This document shows, piece by piece, positions 1 through 6,649 of a stretch of DNA of 13,658 bases. Location: positions 1 through 13,658 of the forward strand of contig CAJTVM010000070.1 of NCBI GenBank assembly GCA_910579595.1, written 5' to 3'. Numbering within the stretch: position 1 is the stretch's first letter; each line of letters starts with the position of its first letter. A program made the position numbers and the translations under genes. The notes beneath the pieces were generated by a model, which had not been told where the DNA came from, made no database searches, and saw only the letters and a program-made list of their open reading frames with translations. The stretch is from an uncultured Oscillospiraceae bacterium. GTDB taxonomy: Bacteria; Bacillota; Clostridia; Oscillospirales; Oscillospiraceae.

Positions 1-458
1 TGGAGCCGGAAAAGCTGGAAAAGATTCTGGAGGCCGCTCATGTGGCCCCCACCGCTGCTAACCTTCAGCCAGTCCGCCTGATCGTAGTTCAGAGCGAGGA
101 AGGGCTGGCGAAGATCGGCAAGGCCGCTGGTATCTACGGCGCGCCCCTCGCCATCATCGTCTGCGCCGACCACGATAAGGCGTGGGTACGGCCCTTCGAC
201 CAGAAGCAGACCGGGGACATTGACACGTCCATCCTGACCGACCACATGATGCTCCAGGCCACGGAGCTGGGCCTGGGCAGCGTATGGGTGTGCTACTTCA
301 AGCCGGATGTTCTGTGCCGGGAGTTTGACCTCCCCGCCAACCTGGAGCCGGTCAACATTCTGGCTATCGGCTACGCCGGTGAGAACTTCGCTGACCCGGA
401 GCGGCACAGCCAGACGCGCATCCCGGTGAGCGAGCTGGTTTCCTACGAAAAGCTGTAA
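1..458 (+). CDS. Nitroreductase family protein, 5' end outside window
   Basis: This is the C-terminal part (about 152 residues) of an FMN-dependent nitroreductase-like flavoprotein. The frame is open from base 3 and the true start lies upstream. The first visible residues read LEKILEAAHVAPTAANLQPVR, which matches the N-terminal FMN-phosphate-binding segment of the family (usually S/A-P-S/T-A-x-N-x-Q-P-x-R). The typical core follows: a GAPLAIIVC strand, the D-x-x-I-x-x-x-H-M-x-L-x-A-x-x-L-G-L-G-S-V-W helix and turn, and LAIGYA near the end. Family members reduce nitro groups, quinones or flavins with NAD(P)H in the cytosol; the substrate cannot be read from sequence. The gene ends just before a strong terminator, so it is probably not co-transcribed with the metal genes to its right. 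The family is clear, the specific role is not. Confidence 0.85.
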   Translation, partial: EPEKLEKILEAAHVAPTAANLQPVRLIVVQSEEGLAKIGKAAGIYGAPLAIIVCADHDKAWVRPFDQKQTGDIDTSILTDHMMLQATELGLGSVWVCYFKPDVLCREFDLPANLEPVNILAIGYAGENFADPERHSQTRIPVSELVSYEKL

Positions 459-472
459 CTGAATCCTGCGGG

Positions 473-511
473 CGGGTGCATTGGGGGAATGTCCTTATGC
501 ACCCGTTTTTT
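473..511 (+). terminator. Rho-independent terminator after the nitroreductase gene
   Basis: A perfect 9-bp stem (CGGGTGCAT at 473-481 with ATGCACCCG at 497-505) is followed by six T residues. It starts 14 bases after the nitroreductase stop codon. It also lies just past the end of the leftward ArsR gene, but the T tract suits rightward transcription. Confidence 0.85.
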
Positions 512-518
512 AGCAGTC

Positions 519-830
519 CTATTGCTCCGATATGTGATCGTAGGTTTTTTCCAAAATCCATCTGATATGTTCATCGGCCAAAGTATAAAACACATTCTTG
601 CCTGCCTTACGACCGTTTACCAACCGGGCGCTCCGCAGAATACGAAGCTGATGGGATATGGCCGATTCCGTCATCTTCATTTCCCCCGCCAGTTCGCTGA
701 CGCACCATTCCCGCTCCATCAAGAGCCACAAAATCCTGATACGGGTATAGTCACCCAGTGCCTTGTGAAGCTCGGAGAGTGCGTCCAGTTCCTTTGCGGC
801 AGGCTTTGATATTAAATTTCCTTTGTTCAT
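519..830 (-). CDS. ArsR/SmtB-family metal sensor with an alpha5 zinc site
   Basis: This is a 103-residue winged-helix repressor of the ArsR/SmtB family, which releases operator DNA when metal binds. The DNA-binding core is seen as LGDYTRIRILWLL, then the helix-turn-helix MTESAISHQLRIL (about 53-65), then a wing ending in NVFYTLAD. The C-terminal alpha5 helix carries D86, H88, H99 and E102. This is exactly the spacing (+2, +11, +3) of the D104-H106-H117-E120 zinc site of SmtB, so zinc sensing is a strong inference. The alpha3 helix has only one Cys (EWCVSEL, C43), so the CadC-type thiol site is absent. The ATG at 830 is preferred over an upstream in-frame TTG at 842 because GAGG lies about 8 bases before it. 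The gene diverges from a second ArsR gene across 76 bases. I saw no convincing promoter for this direction. Likely targets are itself and the Zn/Cd exporter operon. Confidence 0.88.
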   Translation of the reverse strand: MNKGNLISKPAAKELDALSELHKALGDYTRIRILWLLMEREWCVSELAGEMKMTESAISHQLRILRSARLVNGRKAGKNVFYTLADEHIRWILEKTYDHISEQ

Positions 831-853
831 GACTATCCTCAATCTTCGACCAT

Positions 854-882
854 TTGACAGATACGGAAGGACAGGATATGAT
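854..882 (+). promoter_or_regulatory. Sigma-A promoter for the rightward ArsR gene
   Basis: TTGACA (854-859) is separated by 17 bases from TATGAT (877-882), a near-perfect vegetative promoter. It ends 24 bases before the ATG of the rightward ArsR gene, so the leader is very short. GACAG occurs twice (856-860 and 870-874) around the spacer. No clean ArsR-type palindrome is visible, so autoregulation is possible but not shown. Confidence 0.8.
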
Positions 883-906
883 AGAGGCAGAAATGGAGGT
901 AATAGG

Positions 907-1269
907 ATGTCCCACTACCATCTTCCGCACAATCACGGGCAGAATATCGAGCGCGTCCTGGAACGGATGCCGCCTCCTGACGGGTTTCAGACAACCGCCG
1001 CTATTTTCCAGCAGCTTGGCGACCCGTCCCGCCTGCGTATCCTCTGGCTGTTGTGCCACAGCGAGGAATGTGTGTGCAACATCGCTGCCGCTGTTGGAAT
1101 GAGCGACCCCGCCGTATCCCACCATCTGCGGATTCTGAAAAAGAGCGGGATCATTGAAAGCCGCCGGGATGGAAAAGAGGTCTACTACACTTTGGCAGAC
1201 ACCACCCAGGCGAAGCTGCTACACCGGACCATTGACGCACTGTTTGAGATCACCTGTCCTACCGATTGA
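907..1269 (+). CDS. ArsR-family repressor, CadC-like Zn/Cd sensor
   Basis: This is a 120-residue ArsR/SmtB-family repressor. It begins at ATG 907 with GGAGG 7 bases upstream; the frame extends further 5' but lacks a comparable ribosome site. The N-terminus is His-rich (H3, H5, H8, H10). The core has LGDPSRLRILWLL and the alpha3 metal motif E-E-C-V-C-N-I (C55, C57), which corresponds to ELCVCDL and to Cys58/Cys60 of CadC. The recognition helix is SDPAVSHHLRILKKSG and the wing ends in EVYYTLAD. The alpha5 zinc ligands of SmtB are missing (T100 replaces the first His and A111 the second). A further Cys is at 117. The expected site is alpha3N-like, with N-terminal His replacing the Cys pair of CadC, which suggests Zn, Cd or Pb sensing. 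The gene converges on cadA, the likely target of its repression. Confidence 0.88.
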   Translation: MSHYHLPHNHGQNIERVLERMPPPDGFQTTAAIFQQLGDPSRLRILWLLCHSEECVCNIAAAVGMSDPAVSHHLRILKKSGIIESRRDGKEVYYTLADTTQAKLLHRTIDALFEITCPTD

Positions 1270-1275
1270 TAGAAG

Positions 1276-1309
1276 AAATGCGCCGCGCTTACGAAAGTGC
1301 GGCGCATTT
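1276..1309. terminator. Bidirectional terminator between convergent arsR and cadA genes
   Basis: A perfect 11-bp stem (AAATGCGCCGC at 1276-1286 with GCGGCGCATTT at 1299-1309) sits between the ArsR stop at 1269 and the cadA stop at 1322. The A-rich left side and T-rich right side let it act in both directions. Confidence 0.85.
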
Positions 1310-1321
1310 CCTGTTATAGCT

Positions 1322-3190
1322 TTACTCCTGCGCCGGAGTTTCAAACTGCTTGACCCGCATGGCGCGAATGGCGTTCAGAATGGCGATCACCGAAACGCCC
1401 ACGTCCGCAAATACCGCCGCCCACATATTGGCGCGGCCCACCGCCCCCAGGATCAGCACCAGGAATTTGACGCCCAGGGCAAAGACAATGTTCTCGTTGG
1501 AAATGCGGATGGTCTTACGGGCGATCTGCATAATAGCGGCGATCTTGGACGGTTCATCCGTCATCAGTACCACATCAGCGGCCTCGATCGCCGCATCGGA
1601 GCCGAGAGCGCCCATAGCGATGCCCACATCGGCCCGCGCCAGCACAGGAGCATCATTGATACCGTCACCCACGAAAGCCAGCATCCCCTTATCGCTTTTC
1701 TGTGCCAGCAGTTCCTCCACACGGTCTACTTTGTCGGCGGGGAGCAGTTCGGTGTAGGCTCGATCCAGACCCAGGCGGCGGGCCACGTCCTGCCCAACTG
1801 CATCCGCATCGCCGGTGAGCATGACCGTCTGGCGAATACCGGCGGCTTTCAGCGTCTTAATGGCAGCGGGCGCGTCTGCCTTGATTTCATCCGCAATCAC
1901 AATACACCCTGCGTATCTTCCATCAAAGGCCACATAGACCACAGTACCAATAGCGTTGGAGGCCGTATAGGGAATATGCTCCCGCTCCATCAGCTTGGCA
2001 TTTCCGGCCAGCACCGTCATACCATCAATCACCGCCTGGACACCATGCCCCGCGATTTCCTGCACATCGGTAATACGGCTGTTGTCAATTTTCTTGCCAT
2101 AGGCTTTTTGGATGGACAGCGAGATCGGATGATTGGAGTAGTCCTCCGCATACGCCGCCAGTTCCAGAAGTTCCTCGTCCGTCATGCCATTGGCTTGAAT
2201 TTCTGTGACAGCAAAGGAGCCTTTTGTCAGAGTGCCAGTCTTATCGAACACTACTGTTTCCGTGTAGGCCAGCGCCTCTAAGTAGTTGCTGCCTTTCACA
2301 AGAACGCCGATTTTGGACGCGCCGCCGATGCCGCCGAAGAAACTGAGCGGAATGGAGATCACCAGCGCACAGGGGCAGGAAATCACCAGGAAGGTCAGCG
2401 CCCGGTAAATCCAAATACTGAACGCCTGTCCCGTTACCAGCGGCGGCAGGACTGCCAGAGCGAGGGCGGCGAATACCACCACCGGCGTATAGTACCGGGC
2501 AAAGCGGGTGATGAAGTTTTCCATGCGGCCCTTTTTGTCGCTGGCGTTCTCAACAAGGTCAAGGATTTTGGCTACGGTGGATTCTCCAAATTCCTTGGTG
2601 GTCTGGATGGTTAAAATGCCGGTCTGATTGATGCACCCGCTGATAACCTCCATGCCTGCCTCCACCTCACGGGGCATGGATTCTCCCGTCAGAGCAGAAG
2701 TGTCCAGCGTGGAGCTGCCCTTGATAATTTTGCCGTCCAGCGGGACGCGCTCACCGGGCTTGACAATGATGGTGTCACCGATTTTCACGTCCTCCGGGTC
2801 TACTTGGATCAGCTTGCCGTCTTTCTCAATGTTGGCGTAGTCCGGGCGAATATCCATCAGGCTGGTGATGGAGCGGCGGGACTTGGAAACAGCATAGGAC
2901 TGGAACCACTCGCCCACCTGATAGAACAGCATCACCGCTACACCCTCGGAGTGTTCCCCCAGAATCAGCGCACCGATAGTCGCAATCGTCATAAGGAAGT
3001 TCTCGTCAAACACCTGACCATGCAGGATGTTGGTGATGGCTTTCCAGACAATATCCCAGCCGATCACCGCATAGCAGACGAGGTAGACCCCCAGCTCCGC
3101 CCAGCCCTCCAGATGGAGCAGGCCACCGGCGGCGAACAACACCGCCGCCACGATGATGCGGGTCAGCAAATGCTTTTGTTTTTTTGTCAT
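1322..3190 (-). CDS. cadA: P1B-2-type Zn2+/Cd2+/Pb2+-exporting ATPase lacking an N-terminal HMA domain
   Basis: This 622-residue membrane pump uses ATP to export divalent soft metals. The family marks appear in order: TGES (168-171) in the actuator domain, S-C-P-C (271-274) in the metal-binding membrane helix, the phosphorylated Asp in DKTGT (D316), the nucleotide-domain HP (354-355), and GDGIND (508-513). The last membrane segment reads F-A-D-V-G-V-S-V-I-A-I-L-N-A-I-R, with D596 at the position of the conserved Asp of ZntA. This separates Zn/Cd pumps from Cu pumps, which carry MSxSS there. ZntA and CadA usually have an N-terminal HMA domain; here the protein begins directly at the first membrane helix and a separate HMA protein is encoded just upstream. 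The ATG at 3190 has GGAAGGAG about 9 bases before it; an in-frame start 20 codons further upstream has no such support. It is the second gene of a leftward operon, probably under ArsR control. Confidence 0.95.
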   Translation of the reverse strand: MTKKQKHLLTRIIVAAVLFAAGGLLHLEGWAELGVYLVCYAVIGWDIVWKAITNILHGQVFDENFLMTIATIGALILGEHSEGVAVMLFYQVGEWFQSYAVSKSRRSITSLMDIRPDYANIEKDGKLIQVDPEDVKIGDTIIVKPGERVPLDGKIIKGSSTLDTSALTGESMPREVEAGMEVISGCINQTGILTIQTTKEFGESTVAKILDLVENASDKKGRMENFITRFARYYTPVVVFAALALAVLPPLVTGQAFSIWIYRALTFLVISCPCALVISIPLSFFGGIGGASKIGVLVKGSNYLEALAYTETVVFDKTGTLTKGSFAVTEIQANGMTDEELLELAAYAEDYSNHPISLSIQKAYGKKIDNSRITDVQEIAGHGVQAVIDGMTVLAGNAKLMEREHIPYTASNAIGTVVYVAFDGRYAGCIVIADEIKADAPAAIKTLKAAGIRQTVMLTGDADAVGQDVARRLGLDRAYTELLPADKVDRVEELLAQKSDKGMLAFVGDGINDAPVLARADVGIAMGALGSDAAIEAADVVLMTDEPSKIAAIMQIARKTIRISNENIVFALGVKFLVLILGAVGRANMWAAVFADVGVSVIAILNAIRAMRVKQFETPAQE

Positions 3191-3208
3191 GTTGATACTC
3201 TCCTTCCT

Positions 3209-3248
3209 GCAAAAGCACCGGCTACCAAACGGCAGCCGGTGTTTTTGC
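3209..3248. terminator. Long intra-operon hairpin between the HMA gene and cadA
   Basis: A 15-bp stem with a single G-U pair (arms 3209-3223 and 3234-3248, loop of 10) fills the gap between the HMA gene stop and the cadA Shine-Dalgarno sequence. The GC core CACCGGCT/AGCCGGTG is flanked by A4 on one side and T5 on the other, giving a terminator-like shape on both strands. In the direction of the operon the U tract is short (CUUUUGC). It may therefore act as a partial terminator or an mRNA-stabilising element that makes the small metallochaperone more abundant than the pump. Confidence 0.75.
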
Positions 3249-3252
3249 ACAG

Positions 3253-3471
3253 TTACGCCTTGACCGTCACATCCGGCTCGATCTTCTTGATGAGCGCCGT
3301 GGCCTCGGCCAGCACAGCGTCAAACTTCTCGTCCGGGGCCTCCAGCACCATCTTCTGGCCCAGGAAGTTGACGGCCACGCTGGTCACGCCGTCGATCTTC
3401 TGGACGGCGTTCTGGATTTTGTCGGCACAGTGGCCGCAGTCCAGGTCAATGAGTTTAATGGTCTTTTTCAT
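3253..3471 (-). CDS. Standalone HMA-domain metallochaperone, Zn/Cd type
   Basis: This is a 72-residue single heavy-metal-associated domain with a beta-alpha-beta-beta-alpha-beta ferredoxin-like fold. The metal loop reads L-D-C-G-H-C (C12 and C15). An Asp directly before the first Cys is the arrangement of the Zn/Pb/Cd-binding domain of ZntA (DCxxC), whereas copper domains have GMTCxxC. The following A-D-K-I-Q fits the CAxKIE pattern of Zn/Cd HMA domains. It lies 62 bases upstream of cadA on the same strand. Since that pump lacks its own HMA domain, this protein probably supplies it in trans, either delivering metal or regulating the pump. ATG 3471 has AAAGGA about 10 bases upstream. It is the first gene after the cad promoter. 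Free CopZ-like copper function cannot be fully excluded but the ligand context argues against it. Confidence 0.88.
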   Translation of the reverse strand: MKKTIKLIDLDCGHCADKIQNAVQKIDGVTSVAVNFLGQKMVLEAPDEKFDAVLAEATALIKKIEPDVTVKA

Positions 3472-3529
3472 AGCAGCAAGTTCCTTTCTTTGTTGAAATG
3501 TGTGGTTTGTGGTTGGTTAGACATGGCCG

Positions 3530-3555
3530 AACGATTAAAAGTCTGTTTAATCGTT
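3530..3555. promoter_or_regulatory. Putative ArsR-family operator of the HMA-cadA operon
   Basis: This is a perfect inverted repeat with 10-bp arms, AACGATTAAA (3530-3539) and TTTAATCGTT (3546-3555), spanning 26 bp. Size and AT-rich character fit ArsR/SmtB operators. It begins 9 bases downstream of the leftward -10 element and so covers the start of transcription, a classic repression position. Which of the two ArsR proteins binds it is unknown. Confidence 0.7.
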
Positions 3556-3564
3556 TCGCTTTGC

Positions 3565-3593
3565 AGTATAGCCGCCAGCCCCCGTAAAGTCAA
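3565..3593 (-). promoter_or_regulatory. Sigma-A promoter of the HMA-cadA operon
   Basis: On the minus strand TTGACT (complement of 3588-3593) is followed after exactly 17 bases by TATACT (complement of 3565-3570). Transcription should start near 3558, giving a leader of about 87 bases before the HMA gene. The putative ArsR operator lies immediately downstream. Confidence 0.82.
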
Positions 3594-3676
3594 TGCTTTT
3601 TGGCCCGATATTCCTCTTTGGAGCGCAAAACCTCCTGATTGGATTTCTCCCGGAAAACAAAAACCATTTGGATAAA

Positions 3677-3724
3677 AAATGCTCCACAATGGAGCGGACA
3701 GCGGAGGTGAAAACCGTTTATAAT
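3677..3724 (+). promoter_or_regulatory. copA promoter with GCTCC-N5-GGAGC element over the -35 region
   Basis: A perfect TATAAT (-10, 3719-3724) lies 18 bases after CGGACA (3695-3700), a weak -35. The -35 is the right edge of AAATGCTCC-N5-GGAGCGGACA (3677-3700), whose GCTCC and GGAGC form an inverted repeat. The same element occurs once more, at the same place relative to the -10, before the first MATE gene. A poor -35 overlapped by an inverted repeat suggests an activator, but the regulator is not identified. Confidence 0.65.
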
Positions 3725-3740
3725 AGCCCTCGGTCAATGC

Positions 3741-3760
3741 CATTCCCCTACCGGGGATGG
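3741..3760. promoter_or_regulatory. Putative CsoR operator in the copA leader
   Basis: TCCCC (3744-3748), TACC, GGGGA (3753-3757) is a GC-rich palindrome; allowing one bulged T it extends to CAT/ATG outside. Short C-tract/G-tract inverted repeats around a TAC-like centre are typical of CsoR copper operators. It lies about 20-36 bases downstream of the copA -10, where a bound tetramer would block transcription. The repressor gene csoR lies at the end of the same operon. Affinity and exact borders are inferred. Confidence 0.6.
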
Positions 3761-3795
3761 GTATTGATACAAACCATAAGAAAGAAGGGATTATT

Positions 3796-6384
3796 TTGCG
3801 TAAGGAGCAATTTGACATCACAGGCATGACTTGCTCCGCTTGTTCAGCCAGGGTAGAAAAAAGTGTTGCCAAGCTCCCCGGCATCCAGGAGGTGTCTGTC
3901 AATCTGCTGAAAAACAGCATGGTGGCATCCTATGACGAAGCTGCACTTGACACGGGGCAGATCATCCAGGCGGTGGAAAAGGCTGGGTACGGAGCGATCC
4001 CCAAGGCTGGGCAGAACAAGCCCGCTGTCGAGCGAACAGCCGCTTCTGTCCCTGCTGGTAAACCGGCGGTCAGCACCGCCCAAGCGGAGTACAAACAAAT
4101 GAAGGGCCGACTATTGCTGTCCGCCATCTTCACCATTCCCCTGTTTTACATCTCAATGGGCCACATGATGGGGTGGCCGCTGCCCAGCGGTCTGCTGGGA
4201 ATGGAGAACGCCATCACCTTTGCGTTCACCCAATTCCTGCTGCTCATTCCCGTGGTGTTCGTCAATGCGAAATACTACCGCATGGGCTTTAAGACCCTGT
4301 TCCACGGTTCGCCCAATATGGATTCGCTGATCGCCATCGGCTCCGGCGCGGCTATTGTCTACGGCATCTATGCCATTTTCAAGATCGGCATTGGTTTCGG
4401 GTATGGTGATATGGAAACGGTACACAGCTTTATGATGGATTTGTACTTTGAATCTGCCGGGATGATCTTGACCCTTATCACGCTGGGCAAAACCCTGGAG
4501 GCCCGCGCCAAGGGCAAGACCTCGGATGCCATCACCAAGCTGATGAACCTTGCGCCCAAGACGGCCACTGTGGAGCGGAACGGCGTAGAACAGCAGATCC
4601 CCGTGGAACAGGTACAGCAGGGGGAAACGCTGATTGTCAAGGCCGGTGAATCTGTCCCTGTGGACGGCGTGGTGCTGGAGGGCTTTTCCTCCGTGGATGA
4701 ATCCGCCCTGACCGGCGAGAGCATCCCCGTGGAGAAGCACGTTGGCGATACGGTAATTGGTGCGACCATCAATAAGACTGGCTATTTCAAAATGCAGGCC
4801 ACTAAGGTGGGGGATGACACCACTCTGGCGCAGATTGTCCGGCTGGTAGACGAAGCTACCAGCTCCAAGGCCCCCATCGCAAAGCTGGCTGATAAGGTTG
4901 CTGGGGTATTCGTTCCGACTGTTATTGCTATCGCACTTGTGGCGGCGGCGGTCTGGCTGGTGCTGGGCTATGGTGTGGAGTTTGCCCTGTCCATTGGTAT
5001 CTCCGTCCTGGTGATCTCCTGTCCTTGCGCCCTGGGACTGGCAACGCCTACCGCTATCATGGTGGGAACGGGCAAAGGGGCCACCAATGGCATCCTGATA
5101 AAATCGGCGGAGGCGTTGGAAACCGCCCACAACATTGATACTGTCGTGCTGGACAAGACCGGCACGATCACCCAGGGCAAGCCGGTGGTAACGGACATTT
5201 TGTGTGAAGCTGGGGCAGACCGCCTGGGACTGCTGAAAATTGCCGCCTCGCTGGAAAAGCTGTCAGAGCATCCTCTGGCGGACGCTATCACCGCCGAAGC
5301 GGGAAAGGCAAAGCTGCCGCTGTCCCCGGTTGAGGACTTCCAGCAGATTCCCGGTCAAGGCATCGTAGGCCGGGTAGACGGCGAAATGTGTCTGGCAGGC
5401 AACCGCCGCATGATGGACGCCCACAATATCACGGGCGGGGAACTGCTGCGCTCCGGGGAAACACTGGCGGCAGAGGGCAAAACACCCCTGTTCTTTGCCC
5501 GCGCCGGGAAGCTCATGGGCGTGATCGCTGTGGCCGATGTAGTCAAGCCTACCAGCGCCCAGGCTATCCAGGAATTGTCCGGCCTCGGTATTGAGGTGGT
5601 CATGCTCACCGGGGACAATGCAAAGACCGCTCAGGCCATCCAGCGGCAGGTCGGCGTAGACCGGGTAGTGGCCGAAGTGTTCCCCCAGGACAAGGAAAAG
5701 GAAATACGCCGCTTGCAGGACAGCGGCAAAAAGGTGGCGATGGTTGGGGACGGCATCAACGATGCTCCCGCGCTGGCCAGGGCCGATGTGGGTATCGCCA
5801 TCGGAGCGGGAACAGATGTAGCGATCGAATCCGCCGACATTGTGCTGATGAAAAGTGATCTGCTGGATGTGTCCACGGCCATTCAGTTGAGCAAGGCCGT
5901 CATCCGCAACATCAAGCAAAACCTGTTTTGGGCCTTTATCTACAACATCATCGGCATCCCTATCGCCGCCGGTGTATTCTTCCTCTCTTTCGGCTGGAAG
6001 CTCAATCCCATGCTGGGGGCGTTCGCCATGAGTTTCAGTTCTGTATTTGTTGTGTCCAATGCACTCCGGCTGCGGTGGTTCCAGGCAAAGCATGAGGTTT
6101 ACCCTGAAAACCACCAAGCCGAAGTGGATATAGGCAAAAATAAACAAAAAGGAGTGTTTCAAAATATGGAAAAGGTACTGCTAATTGAAGGTATGGTATG
6201 CGGAAACTGCGTCAAGCACGTCCATAAAGCTCTGACCGGGCTGGAGGGTGTGCAGGAGGCTGTTGTTGAGCTGGAAAGCAAGACCGCCAAGGTGTGCCTG
6301 GACAGCAGCGTGTCCGATGATACGCTGAAAGCGGCGGTGGAGGATGCTGGGTACACACTGGTCAGCATCCAGGAAACAGCATGA
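3796..6384 (+). CDS. copA: Cu+-exporting P1B-1 ATPase with N- and C-terminal HMA domains
   Basis: This 862-residue membrane pump exports cytosolic Cu(I). An N-terminal HMA domain has G-M-T-C-S-A-C (10-16). The ATPase core follows, with TGES (306-309), C-P-C (409-411), the phosphorylated D453 in DKTGT, HP (492-493) and GDGIND (651-656). The P1B-1 copper signatures are present: Y-N in the seventh helix (716-717) and M-S-F-S-S (745-749) in the eighth. After a linker of about 30 residues, a second HMA domain (791-862) has G-M-V-C-G-N-C. The linker runs across a Shine-Dalgarno-like sequence, so this domain looks like a former copZ gene fused in frame. The TTG at 3796 is chosen because GAAGGGA lies about 6 bases upstream; an upstream ATG at 3757 overlaps the operator and lacks a ribosome site. 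The stop overlaps the csoR start (ATGA). Expression is probably copper-induced through CsoR. Confidence 0.95.
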   Translation: MRKEQFDITGMTCSACSARVEKSVAKLPGIQEVSVNLLKNSMVASYDEAALDTGQIIQAVEKAGYGAIPKAGQNKPAVERTAASVPAGKPAVSTAQAEYKQMKGRLLLSAIFTIPLFYISMGHMMGWPLPSGLLGMENAITFAFTQFLLLIPVVFVNAKYYRMGFKTLFHGSPNMDSLIAIGSGAAIVYGIYAIFKIGIGFGYGDMETVHSFMMDLYFESAGMILTLITLGKTLEARAKGKTSDAITKLMNLAPKTATVERNGVEQQIPVEQVQQGETLIVKAGESVPVDGVVLEGFSSVDESALTGESIPVEKHVGDTVIGATINKTGYFKMQATKVGDDTTLAQIVRLVDEATSSKAPIAKLADKVAGVFVPTVIAIALVAAAVWLVLGYGVEFALSIGISVLVISCPCALGLATPTAIMVGTGKGATNGILIKSAEALETAHNIDTVVLDKTGTITQGKPVVTDILCEAGADRLGLLKIAASLEKLSEHPLADAITAEAGKAKLPLSPVEDFQQIPGQGIVGRVDGEMCLAGNRRMMDAHNITGGELLRSGETLAAEGKTPLFFARAGKLMGVIAVADVVKPTSAQAIQELSGLGIEVVMLTGDNAKTAQAIQRQVGVDRVVAEVFPQDKEKEIRRLQDSGKKVAMVGDGINDAPALARADVGIAIGAGTDVAIESADIVLMKSDLLDVSTAIQLSKAVIRNIKQNLFWAFIYNIIGIPIAAGVFFLSFGWKLNPMLGAFAMSFSSVFVVSNALRLRWFQAKHEVYPENHQAEVDIGKNKQKGVFQNMEKVLLIEGMVCGNCVKHVHKALTGLEGVQEAVVELESKTAKVCLDSSVSDDTLKAAVEDAGYTLVSIQETA
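6146..6168 (+). promoter_or_regulatory. Internal ribosome site and ATG that could yield free CopZ (6166-6384)
   Basis: Inside copA, AAAAAGGAG (6146-6154) precedes an in-frame ATG (6166) by 11 bases. Initiation here would give a 72-residue protein consisting exactly of the C-terminal HMA domain, the normal length of a CopZ copper chaperone. The signal is better than the one used by copA itself (TTG start). Whether it is used is not known. Confidence 0.5.
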
Positions 6385-6644
6385 AGGCCAAACGGGGCGA
6401 TGTTGCCCACAAGCTGAAAATAGCGAGGGGCCAGTTGGACGGTATCCTGCAAATGATCGAGGCTGATCGCTACTGTGTGGATATATCCAATCAGATCATG
6501 GCGACCCAAGCTCTGCTCAAAAGCGCCAATCAGCAGATTTTGCAAGCCCATATTCGTAGCTGCGTCCGGGAGGCCCTGCAAACCGACGCCGCAAATCCAA
6601 AGCTGGAAGAAGCGTTGAAACTGCTGGAAAAAATGGCGCAGTAG
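6381..6644 (+). CDS. csoR: Copper-sensing repressor of the CsoR/RcnR family
   Basis: This 87-residue all-helical DNA-binding repressor loses its operator when it binds Cu(I). The Cu(I) ligands C32, H57 and C61 have the spacing (25 and 4) of C36-H61-C65 in Mycobacterium tuberculosis CsoR. The second-shell residues Tyr (Y31) and Glu (E77, 16 after the last Cys) are also in place. The N-terminal region H-K-L-K-I-A-R-G-Q-L-D-G-I fits the conserved first helix of the family. RcnR-type Ni/Co and FrmR-type formaldehyde sensors carry other residues at these sites, so a copper sensor is likely. The ATG overlaps the copA stop by 4 bases, with AGGA 6 bases upstream, so translation is coupled. It probably autoregulates the operon through the palindrome in the copA leader. 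Confidence 0.93.
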   Translation: MKAKRGDVAHKLKIARGQLDGILQMIEADRYCVDISNQIMATQALLKSANQQILQAHIRSCVREALQTDAANPKLEEALKLLEKMAQ

Positions 6645-6649
6645 TAACC

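Larger units (their letters stand above)
3472..3795. promoter_or_regulatory. Divergent control region between the Zn/Cd and Cu operons
   Basis: These 324 bases without a gene separate the leftward HMA-cadA operon from the rightward copA-csoR operon. From left to right they hold the cad leader, a 26-bp inverted repeat, a leftward promoter, an AT-rich spacer of about 80 bases (3594-3676) in which I see nothing specific, the copA promoter with its GCTCC-N5-GGAGC element, and a CsoR-like palindrome in the copA leader. Each of these is listed separately. Confidence 0.85.

Noticed and set aside
831..906. Search for a 12-2-12 ArsR operator between the divergent arsR genes
   Set aside because: Only a short direct repeat (GACAG twice) was found; no inverted repeat strong enough to report.
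1154..2281. Long open frame on the plus strand opposite cadA
   Set aside because: Its translation is rich in His, Arg and Gln without any domain pattern, and it mirrors the well-supported ATPase on the other strand. It is a high-GC antisense shadow.
3757..3795. ATG at 3757 as the copA start
   Set aside because: It lies inside the GC-rich palindrome and lacks a spaced ribosome site; TTG 3796 has GAAGGGA and begins directly before the HMA domain.
3468..3920. Minus-strand open frame across the cad-cop control region
   Set aside because: It covers promoters and operators on both strands, has no ribosome site and no recognisable domain.
4153..5130. Long open frame on the minus strand opposite copA
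   Set aside because: Low-complexity His/Gln/Gly-rich translation with no start signal, fully inside the clearly coding copA frame.
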